Position numbers and translations under genes: made by a program
The notes under the pieces: model-generated
What the model was told of the DNA's origin: nothing
Database searches by the model: none
Seen by the model: the letters and a program-made list of their open reading frames with translations, nothing else
In this document: positions 52,369-61,768 of the stretch, piece after piece
How positions within the stretch are numbered: the first letter of the stretch is position 1
Layout of the letters: the number at the start of each line of letters is the position of its first letter
Assembly (NCBI GenBank): GCA_964643355.1
Contig: CAZXPW010000024.1
Coordinates: forward strand, 1 to 64,000
Length of the DNA stretch: 64,000 bases
Origin: FEN-1350 sp964643355
GTDB taxonomy: Bacteria > Planctomycetota > Phycisphaerae > Sedimentisphaerales > Anaerohalosphaeraceae
Reading direction: 5' to 3'

Positions 52369-54890
52369 AGGCGAACCTTTGTTTCCAAATCCTGTTGGGA
52401 GACCAAAGATGCATCGTCGTTCCGCATCTGCGGCGACGGACAACAAGTCCCTCCGGGAAATTCGACCGGGAACTCAAGAACAAAGGTGGAACCGACGCCC
52501 AGCTCGCTGGTTGCCGATACGCGCCCCCCCAACAGTTCCGCCAGTTGCCGAGTAATCGCCAGTCCCAGTCCCGTACCCCCAAACCGGCGAGTCGTGCTGC
52601 CATCCCCTTGACGGAACGGCTCAAACAAGTGTTTCATCTGGTCGGCGGAAATCCCGATGCCGGTATCCTGCACCTCGAATCGAAGTTTGGGCACGGAGGA
52701 ATCCCCGTTTTCGATCCGGGCGCGCACGACCACCTGTCCGGACTCGGTGAATTTGACGGCATTCCCGATCAAATGAATCAGACATTGTCGGATTCGGGCT
52801 TCATCGGAAAAGACGGTCGCCGCCGGTTCCGACAAAGATTCAAAAATCAACCGAATCGGTTTTCCCTCGGCCAGAGGTTTCAACAATCGTTCGATCCCCG
52901 CCAGCAGATCGTTCAGGGGAAACATCCTCATTTCGGTCTGAAGGCGCCCGGCCTCGATCTTGGAATAATCCAGAATATCATCGATAATCGACAGCAGTTG
53001 CCGGCCCGATTCGGAAATGGTCTTGACAAACTCACGCTGGCGATCGTCCAGGGGTTCGGAGGCCAGCAATTCGGCGAAACCGAGAATGGCGTTCATGGGG
53101 GTTCGAATTTCATGGCTCATATTGGCCAGAAACTCGCTCTTGGCTCGGCTGGCCGCCACGGCTTCCTGCGCCATGATTTTGGCCCGTTCCATCGCCTCGG
53201 CGAGCTGGCGATTGGTTTGTTCGGCCGCACGGCAGGCCTCGCGGGCTTCCGACTGGGCGAGCGTCAGTTCATCTTCCGCCCGCTTGCGCCAGGTGATATC
53301 CCGGAAATTCCACACGCGCCCCGCCGCCGGATTTTCGCGATATAGCGGCCGGGTATAGCTCTCAAACACCTTTCCGTTTCGGAGCCGAAGCGTATCGAGA
53401 CTCTCTTGTTTCCACCGCCCCAACTGGCGCAGAATGGTCTGAAATTTTCCGGGTCGTTTGAGCCGGTCGGCCAGCCATTCCATAAGGGCCGCACCATCCA
53501 TACGGGCAAAATCATTCTCGGGCAATTCCCACATTCGGGCGAATCGCCGGTTCCAGTGTCGGATCCGGCCGGTTTCGTCGATCACAACGATTCCGTCGGC
53601 GGTCGATTCAATCGTCCCGCGAAGCATCTGCTCGCTTTGGCGAAGATGGTCCTGCAGTTCCCGCAGGGCAACCAGTTCTTTCTTGTCGGTGATATCGTCC
53701 AGCAGACCCATCGTTCCGTTGATCTGACCGTTGATGTTTTTGGTAAAGGTGGTGAACAAGGTCACATACAGCTTGCGCCCCTGGCAACTGCGCAGCGCCA
53801 GTTCCCGGATATCCACCTGGCCGCGGCGAAGGACTTCCAAGACGCTCGTCCTGTCCAACGGATCGCTCCAGAACGAATTCGGCAGAAACGGCTGGCCGAC
53901 AAACTCCTCGCAGGCCCGGCCTTCCAGCAGGCGAACAAAGGCCGGATTGGCATAAACCACCACGCCATCCAGATCCGTCGCGAAAATGCTGTTGCGGGAT
54001 TCCTCCAGCATCCGCACATTCTTCTGTTCTTCCTCCTGGAGTTTGCCTTTGATGGCGTAAAAGACATCCGTTTGAGTTACGATCCCGGACAGGTTGTCGT
54101 CTTCCAGAACGACCAGACGACGAATCTTGTGCTTCTCCATTTCTTTGAAGGCGCCCAGTACCGAAGTCGAGGAAATCACGCTGACCACGGGACTGGACAG
54201 GACCTTTTCCAGCGGGGTCTGATCGGGATCTCGTTTCAAGGCGATCACCCGTTTCATCAGGTCCCGTTCGGTAAACACGCCGACAACCTTTTGATCCTCG
54301 ACGGCCACGACGCAGGAGATGTCCCGCTGGGCCATGATTCGCGCCGCCTCGGTCACCGTCGAGGAAACCGGGACAGAGGCGACATCACGACTCATGATCG
54401 ACGAAACATCTTTCCACATTCCGTAGGAAGTCAGCACGCGCACCAGATCCGTCTGGGTCACAATCCCGAGCAGGCACCCTTCGGACTGGATCACCAGCCG
54501 TTTGACATGACTTTCCTCCATGATCCGGGCCGCGGCAAGGACGGATAGATTCGGCCCCACGGACAACACCGGCCGGGTCATGATTTCCCGGACATACAAG
54601 GACAGGAAATTTTTTCCCGAGGCGACAGCTCGCTTAAGAAGATCGGTTTCGGTAACAATGCCGATCACCTGACGCTCTTCAACGACGACGACGCAGGAAA
54701 TATTCATTTGCGACATCTGCTGGGCCGCGGAGATCACCGGTTGATCCGGCGCCACCACCGCAACATCCTCCGTCATCACTTCACCGACTTCGAGCCAATA
54801 TCGCGAACCCGCCATCGAAATCGCGCACGACAAATCACCCAACACAGGTTCCACCAACCCTTTCCGTTTGCTTGTTATCCTGCCAGCCAT
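52365..54890 (-). CDS. Histidine kinase with four CBS domains and two PAS domains
   Basis: The 841-residue protein starts with four CBS motifs as two Bateman pairs (about 35-280), each showing V..V.P...V..AA..M and GI(V/F)T..DL. A PAS domain (about 295-405) with SIFATDLDGVVVYANPAFV follows, then a second PAS (about 415-535) with TADGIVVIDETGRIRHWNRR. A coiled segment leads to the kinase core: H-box FLANMSHEIRTPMN (histidine near 592), N-box HLIGNAVKFTESG, DTGIGIS and GGTGLGLAITRQ. No membrane helices are visible, so it is cytoplasmic. CBS pairs usually bind adenine nucleotides, suggesting energy or second-messenger sensing. Ribosome site GAAGGGGTCGTGAT. Confidence 0.93.
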   Translation of the reverse strand: MAGRITSKRKGLVEPVLGDLSCAISMAGSRYWLEVGEVMTEDVAVVAPDQPVISAAQQMSQMNISCVVVVEERQVIGIVTETDLLKRAVASGKNFLSLYVREIMTRPVLSVGPNLSVLAAARIMEESHVKRLVIQSEGCLLGIVTQTDLVRVLTSYGMWKDVSSIMSRDVASVPVSSTVTEAARIMAQRDISCVVAVEDQKVVGVFTERDLMKRVIALKRDPDQTPLEKVLSSPVVSVISSTSVLGAFKEMEKHKIRRLVVLEDDNLSGIVTQTDVFYAIKGKLQEEEQKNVRMLEESRNSIFATDLDGVVVYANPAFVRLLEGRACEEFVGQPFLPNSFWSDPLDRTSVLEVLRRGQVDIRELALRSCQGRKLYVTLFTTFTKNINGQINGTMGLLDDITDKKELVALRELQDHLRQSEQMLRGTIESTADGIVVIDETGRIRHWNRRFARMWELPENDFARMDGAALMEWLADRLKRPGKFQTILRQLGRWKQESLDTLRLRNGKVFESYTRPLYRENPAAGRVWNFRDITWRKRAEDELTLAQSEAREACRAAEQTNRQLAEAMERAKIMAQEAVAASRAKSEFLANMSHEIRTPMNAILGFAELLASEPLDDRQREFVKTISESGRQLLSIIDDILDYSKIEAGRLQTEMRMFPLNDLLAGIERLLKPLAEGKPIRLIFESLSEPAATVFSDEARIRQCLIHLIGNAVKFTESGQVVVRARIENGDSSVPKLRFEVQDTGIGISADQMKHLFEPFRQGDGSTTRRFGGTGLGLAITRQLAELLGGRVSATSELGVGSTFVLEFPVEFPGGTCCPSPQMRNDDASLVSQQDLETKVRL

Positions 54891-55056
54891 ATCACGACCC
54901 CTTCATCGAACCACGGGGGCACCGATTCCTGTCGAATGGAATCCAACGAAATTTTTATCGGCTGGATTGCGGGGAGGAATCACAGGGTTTCTCCGCCCGA
55001 ACAATTTCCGGATTGTCCGATAAGGTGCCGCGTGGAATTTCAACAAGCGAAAAGGA

Positions 55057-57039
55057 TCAGGGAGTCGCAGGGCTGAGGCGAGCGACAAACCCTCCGAATG
55101 CCCCCAGCGTAACGGATCGTTTTTCCCCCGCGGCAAGGGTCTTGGGTTCGGAATGCGAAAAGGACCCCGGTTTGTCGCCATCCGCTATCAGATCCAGCTT
55201 CCAGGGACCCGTCCCCAGGACCGACAAGTCAAGGACGACGGTCCGCGGTTCGGCCAAACCATTGATCCCGGCAACGAACCATCTTTCTCCTTTTCGACGG
55301 GCCAGAATCGCATGGCTCCCGGGCAGACCCTCCAGCAAACGGGTATCCTCCCAGCTCACGGGCACGGCCCGGAGAAACTCCTTGACGAAATCCGGTTGCG
55401 AACGATACGACTGAACCGAATCGGTGAAATGCAGCCAGGCGGACTCAAAGACCACCGACAACGCCAGTTCATGGGCGACGCTGGTCTTGTGCGGATAGCG
55501 ATTGTTCGAAAAACCCACGGGGGTATAATCCATCGGTCCGATCACATTCCGAGTGAAAACCAGCACCGTGTTATACGACGGCGCCCTATCCGGATAGGTC
55601 GGATCGAAAATATAACATTCCTCGCCCCGCACCGCCTCCATGCTCATCAGATGCGGCCAGGTCCGACTCCAGCCCCGCGGGCTCGTGCAGCCGTGAAAGT
55701 TCACCATGATCTGGAAGTCCGCCGCATCGGCCAGAATCTCCTGATACAGAGACAAAATATTCTGTTTGTCCGACTGGAAGAAATCCACCTTTACGCCTTT
55801 GACGCCCCAACGCTTCAGCCGTTCGAGTTCAAACCGCCGTACGCCGGGCATATCGAACATCCCGCGCGGCATTTCAGTCACTCGGTTATGCGGCCCGCCG
55901 GAGTTATACCACAACAACACCCCCACTTTTTTCTCGGCGGCATACTCCATCAAGTCATGAATCGTCCCGTTTTTCATGATCGTCCAGTTGGCATCGACCA
56001 GCGTGTATTCCCATCCCATCTCCGAGGCCAGATCGACGAATGTCTTCAAGGAGGCACAATTCTGGGGGCTATCCTGATCGCTCCACCAGCTCCACGACAC
56101 CCGCCCGGGTTTGATCCAGGACAAGTCTTTCATCTCGGTCGGCCGGGACAAATCCGTAATCAGCGTGGATTCGACGATAGTGGACAGCGTTCCGGTCATG
56201 ATCACCCGCCACGGCGTCTGCCAGGGAAGGCCCGACGACGGCTGGATCGATCCGGTTCCCAATCCCTCTTCGGCGTCGGGCATTCGGATGCGATAGACGC
56301 CATTGGCGGCTTTGGATTCCAGTCGGGCCCCGAAATAATTGCGGTCCATGTCCGCCTCGGCCAGCAACGCCCAGCACTTTCCTCCGTCAACACAAAACAA
56401 GGCCGGAAACGCCCAGCCGAACTCTTTCGGACACGGTGTTCCAACGGCGATATCGTTTTCGTAATACACTTCATACGCCGGCGAATACTGCGTCGGGGCG
56501 TCATAGGGCATCATCCAGCAGCGGGCATCTTTGGGAAGCGCAAACCCCGTCGCTTCCTGCGTTACCTTATGAACGATATCGTCTTTTTCCGGGAATCGAT
56601 ACCGGAATGCGGCGCCGTCATCATACGCGCGAACGATCAATTCGACTTTTGCGGATCGCGCATTCTGAAACACGATCGTTTGCTCGTTGCAGACATTGCC
56701 GTACTGGCTTCGTTTGCCGTGGGGCAGACTATACCTGTGTTCAACCTTCTGAATCTTGGACGCCGAAACGAAGGTCAATCCGTCCAGAAAGGCCTGATCG
56801 TCGCGAACGATCCCCAGCGGCGAATCCCTGAGCACGGCGATGGACTTATCTCCGAGCCGGCACTGCAGGGAAAAATACAACCGCACAGCCGCGGTATAAT
56901 CGGCCGTCCCACCCCGATCGGCCAGATACACCGACATCGTCAGGTTGCCCTGCGGTGAAGAAACCTCCCACGCATTTTGTGCCAACGCCATCGAAACCGT
57001 TCCCAGCAGAATCCCAAAACTCATTCGCACGATCGACAT
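55057..57039 (-). CDS. Secreted GH97 glycoside hydrolase (retaining type)
   Basis: From ATG 57039 (ribosome site GAGGAG; ATG 57045 is six bases upstream) the product has 660 residues and a signal peptide ending MALAQN. It has the GH97 N-terminal beta-sandwich (about 25-280) with SPQGNLTMSVYL, then the barrel (about 300-560) with WWSDQDSPQNCASLKTFVDLASEMGWEYTLVDANW and GVKVDFFQSDKQ. An aspartate at that position (near 417) is the nucleophile in retaining alpha-galactosidase members, in contrast to the inverting SusB type, so retaining alpha-galactosidase or alpha-glucosidase activity is expected. A beta C-terminal domain closes the protein. Confidence 0.92.
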   Translation of the reverse strand: MSIVRMSFGILLGTVSMALAQNAWEVSSPQGNLTMSVYLADRGGTADYTAAVRLYFSLQCRLGDKSIAVLRDSPLGIVRDDQAFLDGLTFVSASKIQKVEHRYSLPHGKRSQYGNVCNEQTIVFQNARSAKVELIVRAYDDGAAFRYRFPEKDDIVHKVTQEATGFALPKDARCWMMPYDAPTQYSPAYEVYYENDIAVGTPCPKEFGWAFPALFCVDGGKCWALLAEADMDRNYFGARLESKAANGVYRIRMPDAEEGLGTGSIQPSSGLPWQTPWRVIMTGTLSTIVESTLITDLSRPTEMKDLSWIKPGRVSWSWWSDQDSPQNCASLKTFVDLASEMGWEYTLVDANWTIMKNGTIHDLMEYAAEKKVGVLLWYNSGGPHNRVTEMPRGMFDMPGVRRFELERLKRWGVKGVKVDFFQSDKQNILSLYQEILADAADFQIMVNFHGCTSPRGWSRTWPHLMSMEAVRGEECYIFDPTYPDRAPSYNTVLVFTRNVIGPMDYTPVGFSNNRYPHKTSVAHELALSVVFESAWLHFTDSVQSYRSQPDFVKEFLRAVPVSWEDTRLLEGLPGSHAILARRKGERWFVAGINGLAEPRTVVLDLSVLGTGPWKLDLIADGDKPGSFSHSEPKTLAAGEKRSVTLGAFGGFVARLSPATP

Positions 57040-57163
57040 GACCATCGTCTCCTCAATGGATTAATCCCGAATCAGAACGACAGCATATCGGATCCGCGAA
57101 AGCTTGGCAACCGTTTCCTCCTTCGAAACCGGATCGCATTTCACGACTGCATGGCCCTGGGGT

Positions 57164-58348
57164 TTATATCTTCATCCCGTTTTTGATGGTGGAAAAGCTC
57201 TCGATCGCCCGATCCAGATCAGCCCGGCTGTGCGCCGCGGAGATCTGCGTGCGGATCCGGGCCTTGCCCTGCGGGACGACCGGATACGAAAATCCAACGA
57301 CATAGATTCCCTCTTCGAGCATCCGCGCGGCCATTTCCTGCGCCACCCGCGCATCGCCGAGCATAATCGGCACAATCGGATGTTCTCCCGGCAAGATCGA
57401 AAAACCATTGCGGGCCATCTGCTGGCGGAAGTATGCGGTGTTGGCATGCAGACGCTGGCGCAGTTCCCCGGAGCGCGAAAGCAACTCCAGCACCTTTAGC
57501 GACGCCGCCGCGATCGACGGCGCCAGGGTATTGGAAAACAGGTACGGCCTGGATCGCTGCCGCAGATATTCGATGATCTCTTTTCGTCCGCTGGTGTATC
57601 CGCCACTGGCCCCGCCCAGCGCCTTGCCCAGCGTGCCGGTGATGATATCCACCCGGCCCATGACCTTGTGATGTTCGTGCGTGCCCCGGCCGTTTGCGCC
57701 CATGAACCCCACGGCGTGGGAATCGTCCACCATGACCATCGCGTCGTACTTGTCCGCCAGGCGGCAAATCTCCGGCAGATTCGCCAGATAGCCATCCATC
57801 GAAAACACGCCGTCGGTGGCGATCATCCGGAACCGAGCCGATGCGGCCTGCTTGAGTTTTTCCTCCAGGTCAGCCATGTCGTTGTTCTCGTAGCGGAACC
57901 GCTGCGCCTTACACAGCCGGATCCCGTCGATGATGCTGGCGTGATTGAGCGAGTCGCTGATTACCGCATCCGGTTCCGACAGAATCGTCTCGAACAATCC
58001 GCCATTGGCGTCAAAGCACGAACTGTAAAGAATCGTATCCTCGGTGCCAAGAAACTCGCTGATCCCGGCTTCCAGTTGTTTGTGAAGTTGTTGCGTACCG
58101 CAGATAAACCGCACGCTGGACAGGCCATATCCCCAGCGGTCCACCGCCTCCTTTGCGGCCGCGATGACCTCCGGATGACTGGACAGGCCCAGGTAATTAT
58201 TGGCGCAGAAATTCAGCACCGTCCGCCCGCCGGCAACGGTGATATGCGAGCTTTGCGGGCTGGTAATGATCCGCTCGGCTTTGTAGAGTCCCGCCGCCCG
58301 GATCGATTCCAGTTCGGCCTTGAGACGCTGCTTGATACCTGAATACAT
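57164..58348 (-). CDS. kbl: Glycine C-acetyltransferase (2-amino-3-ketobutyrate CoA ligase)
   Basis: The 394-residue enzyme is of normal length for the alpha-oxoamine synthase family. Visible are LNFCANNYLGLSSHPEV, LYSSCFDANGGLFE, DSLNHASIIDG, the cofactor aspartate in VMVDDSHAVGFMG, and the pyridoxal-phosphate lysine in TGTLGKALGGASGG. It splits 2-amino-3-oxobutyrate into glycine and acetyl-CoA, the second step after threonine dehydrogenase, whose gene ends 15 bases upstream. Ribosome site GGGAG. Confidence 0.96.
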   Translation of the reverse strand: MYSGIKQRLKAELESIRAAGLYKAERIITSPQSSHITVAGGRTVLNFCANNYLGLSSHPEVIAAAKEAVDRWGYGLSSVRFICGTQQLHKQLEAGISEFLGTEDTILYSSCFDANGGLFETILSEPDAVISDSLNHASIIDGIRLCKAQRFRYENNDMADLEEKLKQAASARFRMIATDGVFSMDGYLANLPEICRLADKYDAMVMVDDSHAVGFMGANGRGTHEHHKVMGRVDIITGTLGKALGGASGGYTSGRKEIIEYLRQRSRPYLFSNTLAPSIAAASLKVLELLSRSGELRQRLHANTAYFRQQMARNGFSILPGEHPIVPIMLGDARVAQEMAARMLEEGIYVVGFSYPVVPQGKARIRTQISAAHSRADLDRAIESFSTIKNGMKI

Positions 58349-58363
58349 AATCGACTCCCGACC

Positions 58364-59392
58364 TTATTCGTCTGACCAGTCGAGCACGACCTTGCCGGAC
58401 TTGCCCGAGCGCATGACCTCGAATCCCTTCTCGAACTCCGTATAGTGAAACCGATGCGTAATCAGCGGCAGGATGTCCAGCCCGCACTGGATCAGCATCG
58501 TGACCTTGTACCAGGTCTCGTACATCTCGCGGCCGTAAATGCCCTTGATCGTCAGGCCGTTGAACACGACATAATCCCAGTCGATCGCCACCTCGGGCAA
58601 AATCCCCAGCAGCGCGATCTTGGCGCCGTGGCTCATCGCCGGCAGCATTCCGCGAAAGGCCTCGGCGTTGCCCGACATTTCCATCCCGACATCGAATCCC
58701 TCCTTCATTCCCAGCTCGTCGGCGACCTGCTTGAGGTTCTCCGTTCGTACATCGACCGCTCGCGTCGCCCCCATCTTTCGCGCCAGCTCCAGCCGATAGG
58801 GGTTGACATCCGTGATCACGACATGGCGTGCCCCGGCCTTTTTGGCGATCCCCACAGCCATGCAGCCGATCGGCCCGGCCCCGGTGATCAGCACATCCTC
58901 GCCGACGAGGTTAAACGACAGGGCCGTATGCGCCGCGTTACCCAGCGGATCAAAACAGCTCAGCACATCCCGCGGGATCGAGCGGTCGCAGTACCATACA
59001 TTGGTCATCGGAACGACCAGGTACTCGGCGAACGCGCCGGTGCGGTTGACGCCGATGCCCTTGGGTTCCTTACACAGGTGCCGTCGCCCCGCCAGACAGT
59101 TCCGGCACCGCCCGCAGACGACATGGCCCTCGCCGCTGACCAGATCGCCGGGGTGGAAATCCTTGACATTGCCGCCGACTTTGTCGATCACGCCGACGAA
59201 CTCGTGGCCGATCGTCATCGGCACGGGGATCGTCTCCTGGGCCCACTTGTCCCAGTTGTAGATATGCACATCCGTCCCGCAAATGCTGGTCTTGACGATC
59301 CGGATCCGGACATCGTTGATGCCCATCTCGGGCTCGGGAACCTCCTGAAGCCACAAACCTTCCTGTGCCTTGGCTTTGACCAATGCCTTCAT
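58364..59392 (-). CDS. tdh: L-threonine 3-dehydrogenase
   Basis: From ATG 59392 (ribosome site AGGAG) the product has 342 residues, matching the E. coli enzyme. Catalytic zinc residues are in SICGTDVHIYNWDKWAQ and IGHEFVG. The structural zinc cysteines are GRCRNCLAGRRHLC with C upstream, and the NAD motif is GAGPIGCMAVGIAKKAG. IYGREMYETWYK is typical of Tdh. It oxidises threonine to 2-amino-3-oxobutyrate, which kbl then cleaves. Confidence 0.97.
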   Translation of the reverse strand: MKALVKAKAQEGLWLQEVPEPEMGINDVRIRIVKTSICGTDVHIYNWDKWAQETIPVPMTIGHEFVGVIDKVGGNVKDFHPGDLVSGEGHVVCGRCRNCLAGRRHLCKEPKGIGVNRTGAFAEYLVVPMTNVWYCDRSIPRDVLSCFDPLGNAAHTALSFNLVGEDVLITGAGPIGCMAVGIAKKAGARHVVITDVNPYRLELARKMGATRAVDVRTENLKQVADELGMKEGFDVGMEMSGNAEAFRGMLPAMSHGAKIALLGILPEVAIDWDYVVFNGLTIKGIYGREMYETWYKVTMLIQCGLDILPLITHRFHYTEFEKGFEVMRSGKSGKVVLDWSDE

Positions 59393-59429
59393 ATTTTCTC
59401 CTGACATTCCAACGGTTTCTCATCCATTT

Positions 59430-59548
59430 TATCATTCCCGCGTAGGGGGCAATCCATCCTGGAGGGCCCCGCTCTGTCGGGGCCACAAATTCGGTTGTAT
59501 AGGCGGTTGGCATCCGCCCCAATACAAAAATCGGACACACGCCGTGTG
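59430..59548. repeat. Cluster of short dispersed hairpin repeats upstream of tdh
   Basis: A degenerate ATTCCCGCGTAGGGGG element (59434-59449) is followed by GGCCCCG/CGGGGCC (59465-59471, 59478-59484), GGCGG/CCGCC (59502-59506, 59514-59518) and CACACG-C-CGTGTG (59536-59548). The text is unlike the neighbouring genes and resembles non-coding repeat units scattered through many planctomycetal genomes. Confidence 0.5.
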
Positions 59549-59594
59549 CCCTACGGCCAATTCGAATCCCTCCACTTCCATCGCAAAATTTGAC

Positions 59595-59623
59595 TTGCAT
59601 GTCCGATTTGGACTGGTTATTAT
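59595..59623 (+). promoter_or_regulatory. Promoter of the XRE-cupin/cysteine-desulfidase operon
   Basis: TTGCAT (59595-59600), a 17-base spacer and TATTAT (59618-59623) lie 77 bases upstream of the ATG at 59700. The -10 is inside the first of two direct repeats, as expected for an autoregulated promoter. Confidence 0.5.
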
Positions 59624-59650
59624 ACTAAACGAAAGTTTATTATGCTAAAC
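59617..59650. promoter_or_regulatory. Two 14-bp direct repeats 20 bp apart, XRE-cupin operator candidate
   Basis: TTATTATACTAAAC (59617-59630) and TTATTATGCTAAAC (59637-59650) differ at one position. Their starts are 20 bp apart, two helical turns. Between them AAAC-GAAA-GTTT also forms a small palindrome. The spacing and promoter overlap suit a repressor. Confidence 0.65.
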
Positions 59651-59699
59651 TTCGCATCGACATTCAAGAACAATTTTGAAAATTTTTAAGGGGACAAAA

Positions 59700-60269
59700 A
59701 TGTCCAATCGCCTGGCCAACCTGGGAGAGCAGTTGCGTCTGCTGCGGAAGAACCGCCGCCTGACCCTCGACGATCTGGCGCGCAAGGCCGGGGTTTCCAA
59801 GGCGATGCTCAGCCAGATCGAAACCAACAAGATCAATCCGACCGTCGCGATCCTCCTGAAAGTCGCCGACGCCCTCGATGTCCAGCTCGGTCAATTGATC
59901 GCCAGCGATACCCGCGAAAACATCCTGCGGGTCATCCGCTCCACCGACCAGCACTACACCTTCCGCAAGGACAAACTCTGCGAAATCCGCACGCTGAGCC
60001 CCCTGAACCTCGAAAAGAGCATCGAGTTCTATCGCATCAACCTCCAGGCCAAAGGCGCATTGCAGAGCGAGCCGCACTTTGCCGGCACCGAGGAGTTCCT
60101 GTACCTGTCCCGCGGCCGACTGTCGGTCACCAGTGAAAACCAGTCCATCACCCTGAACAAAGGCGACGCCGTCCATTACCGCGCCGATGTCCCCCACACC
60201 ATCCGCAACGAAACTAACCACCCCGCCGAGGCCTTCCTCATTGTCCGATACAGGGAAACGACGCCATGA
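59700..60269 (+). CDS. XRE-family regulator with C-terminal cupin domain
   Basis: From ATG 59700 (ribosome site AAGGGGACAAAA) the product has 189 residues. The helix-turn-helix (about 5-62) reads LGEQLRLLRKNRRLTLDDLARKAGVSKAMLSQIETNKINPTVAILLKVADAL. The cupin barrel (about 105-185) shows PHFAGTEEFLYLSRGRLSV and GDAVHYRADVPHTIRN. Such regulators usually bind a small amino-acid or amine ligand in the cupin. It overlaps the cysteine-desulfidase-family gene by ATGA and is divergent from tdh-kbl, so control of amino-acid degradation is likely. A degenerate copy of its last 31 codons occurs at 63738-63833. Confidence 0.9.
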   Translation: MSNRLANLGEQLRLLRKNRRLTLDDLARKAGVSKAMLSQIETNKINPTVAILLKVADALDVQLGQLIASDTRENILRVIRSTDQHYTFRKDKLCEIRTLSPLNLEKSIEFYRINLQAKGALQSEPHFAGTEEFLYLSRGRLSVTSENQSITLNKGDAVHYRADVPHTIRNETNHPAEAFLIVRYRETTP

Positions 60270-61660
60270 AAAAGACAACTCCGGGAACCTCCTTCTCCAT
60301 CAAAGAGATCTTGAACATGGAAGTCGCCCCTGCCCTGGGCTGTACCGAGCCGGCGGCCGTCGCCCTCTGTGCCGCCGCGGCCGGTTCCCTGATCCCGGGC
60401 AAGGGATTCAGTCGTATGGACCTTTGGCTCAGTACCAACCTCTACAAGAACGCCTTCGCCGTCGCCATCCCCGGTGCCGAGGGCGCAACCGGGATCGACC
60501 TGGCCGCCGCCCTGGGTCTGGCCTGCGGCAATCCGCGGCTGGGGCTGCTGGTCTTGCAGCCGATTACGCCCAAGGCCATTCAAACTGCACGCCGATGGAT
60601 CCAGGCGGGCCGGGTCCGCGTTCATCTCCTGGCCAGACGCAAGGGAATTTTTGTCCGCTGTAAGTTGACCCGCGCCAACAAATCCGCCGAGGCCGTCATC
60701 CGCGATACGCATGACAATCTGGTCGATCTCAAGCTTAACGGCATTCGGATTGCCTGCCATTCCCTGCTGACCGGCACGCGAAAAGACCACTGCGGCCTCC
60801 AGAAGCTCGAAGACTTCCTGCGCCACCAGACGCTGGGAGATCTGCTGGCGATGGTCGATCATCTCGATCGCGACGACTTCGAGTTCGTCATGCGCGGCGT
60901 TCGATACAACCTCGACCTGGCCCGGCACGGCCTGACCTTCGGTTGCGGCCTGGGGATCGGCCGGATGCTCGATCATCTCGTTCGCAATCGGCTGCTGAAA
61001 AACGACATGATCCTTTCCGCCAAACGGCTGACCTCGGCCGCCTCCGATGCCCGCATGTCCGGCGTAAAGCTCCCGGCCATGAGCTCGGCCGGCAGCGGCA
61101 ATCACGGTCTGACCGCCATCCTGCCGATCTGGGCCGTCCAGCAGCATCTGCGGATCGCCGACCGCCGTAAAGCCCTCCGCGCCATCGCCCTGAGCCACTT
61201 GATCACCGGGTATGTCAAGGCCTTCACCGGCCGGTTGTCGGCCGTATGCGGTTGCTCGATCGCCGCAGGGGCCGGGGCCGCCGCAGGAGTCGCATACCTG
61301 CTGGGCGGCAACACCTCGCAGATCGCTGCGGCCATCAAGAACCTCATCAGCGATCTGGCCGGCGTGATCTGCGACGGCGCCAAGGTCAGTTGCTCCCTGA
61401 AACTGGCCACCGCCGCCGGAACCGCCGTGCAGGCGGCCCTGTTTGCCGTCCACGGCGTGGATGTCAGCGACAGCGACGGCATTACCGGCCGGACCTCCGA
61501 ACAGACCACGCAAAACATCGCCCGCCTGAGCACCCAGGGCATGGTCGAAACCGATCAGACCATCCTCCAGATCATGATCGACAAACAATTCAGCCGCAAA
61601 GACCTCGGCTCGGCCTCCCCCTGCCCCCGGTCCTGCAACGGGAAAAAAACCTGTTCGTAA
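60266..61660 (+). CDS. L-cysteine desulfidase / serine dehydratase alpha-like (UPF0597) enzyme
   Basis: The 464-residue protein belongs to the UPF0597/CyuA (L-cysteine desulfidase) family related to iron-sulfur serine dehydratases. The three cysteines expected to hold the iron-sulfur cluster are visible in ALGCTEPAAVAL (near 26), AVCGCSIAAGAGAAAG (near 330) and VICDGAKVSCSLK (near 370). SSAGSGNHGLTAILP is also typical. It would deaminate L-cysteine to pyruvate, ammonia and sulfide, or act on a related amino acid. A C-terminal extension with CPRSCNGKKTCS adds cysteines beyond the fold. It is translationally coupled to the regulator. 61661-61768 holds no gene. Confidence 0.88.
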   Translation: MKKTTPGTSFSIKEILNMEVAPALGCTEPAAVALCAAAAGSLIPGKGFSRMDLWLSTNLYKNAFAVAIPGAEGATGIDLAAALGLACGNPRLGLLVLQPITPKAIQTARRWIQAGRVRVHLLARRKGIFVRCKLTRANKSAEAVIRDTHDNLVDLKLNGIRIACHSLLTGTRKDHCGLQKLEDFLRHQTLGDLLAMVDHLDRDDFEFVMRGVRYNLDLARHGLTFGCGLGIGRMLDHLVRNRLLKNDMILSAKRLTSAASDARMSGVKLPAMSSAGSGNHGLTAILPIWAVQQHLRIADRRKALRAIALSHLITGYVKAFTGRLSAVCGCSIAAGAGAAAGVAYLLGGNTSQIAAAIKNLISDLAGVICDGAKVSCSLKLATAAGTAVQAALFAVHGVDVSDSDGITGRTSEQTTQNIARLSTQGMVETDQTILQIMIDKQFSRKDLGSASPCPRSCNGKKTCS

Positions 61661-61768
61661 TTCTTGAAGTTTCCCTTACCTTGAAATCCTTGACGATTAT
61701 CGTTTCTTCTCAATCTGGCCATGCCCAATGATTCAAAACCGAGAAAATATGATCGCCCTCATACAACG

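Noticed and set aside
54891..55056. Possible gene or terminator between the histidine kinase and GH97 genes
   Set aside because: Only 166 bases with imperfect inverted pieces (GCGGGGAG / CTCCGCCCG) and no U-run; no credible open frame.
55153..56958. 601-residue plus-strand open frame
   Set aside because: Antisense to the GH97 gene; no signal or motif.
60176..61588. 470-residue minus-strand open frame
   Set aside because: Antisense to the cysteine-desulfidase-family gene, whose conserved cysteine motifs are clear on the plus strand.
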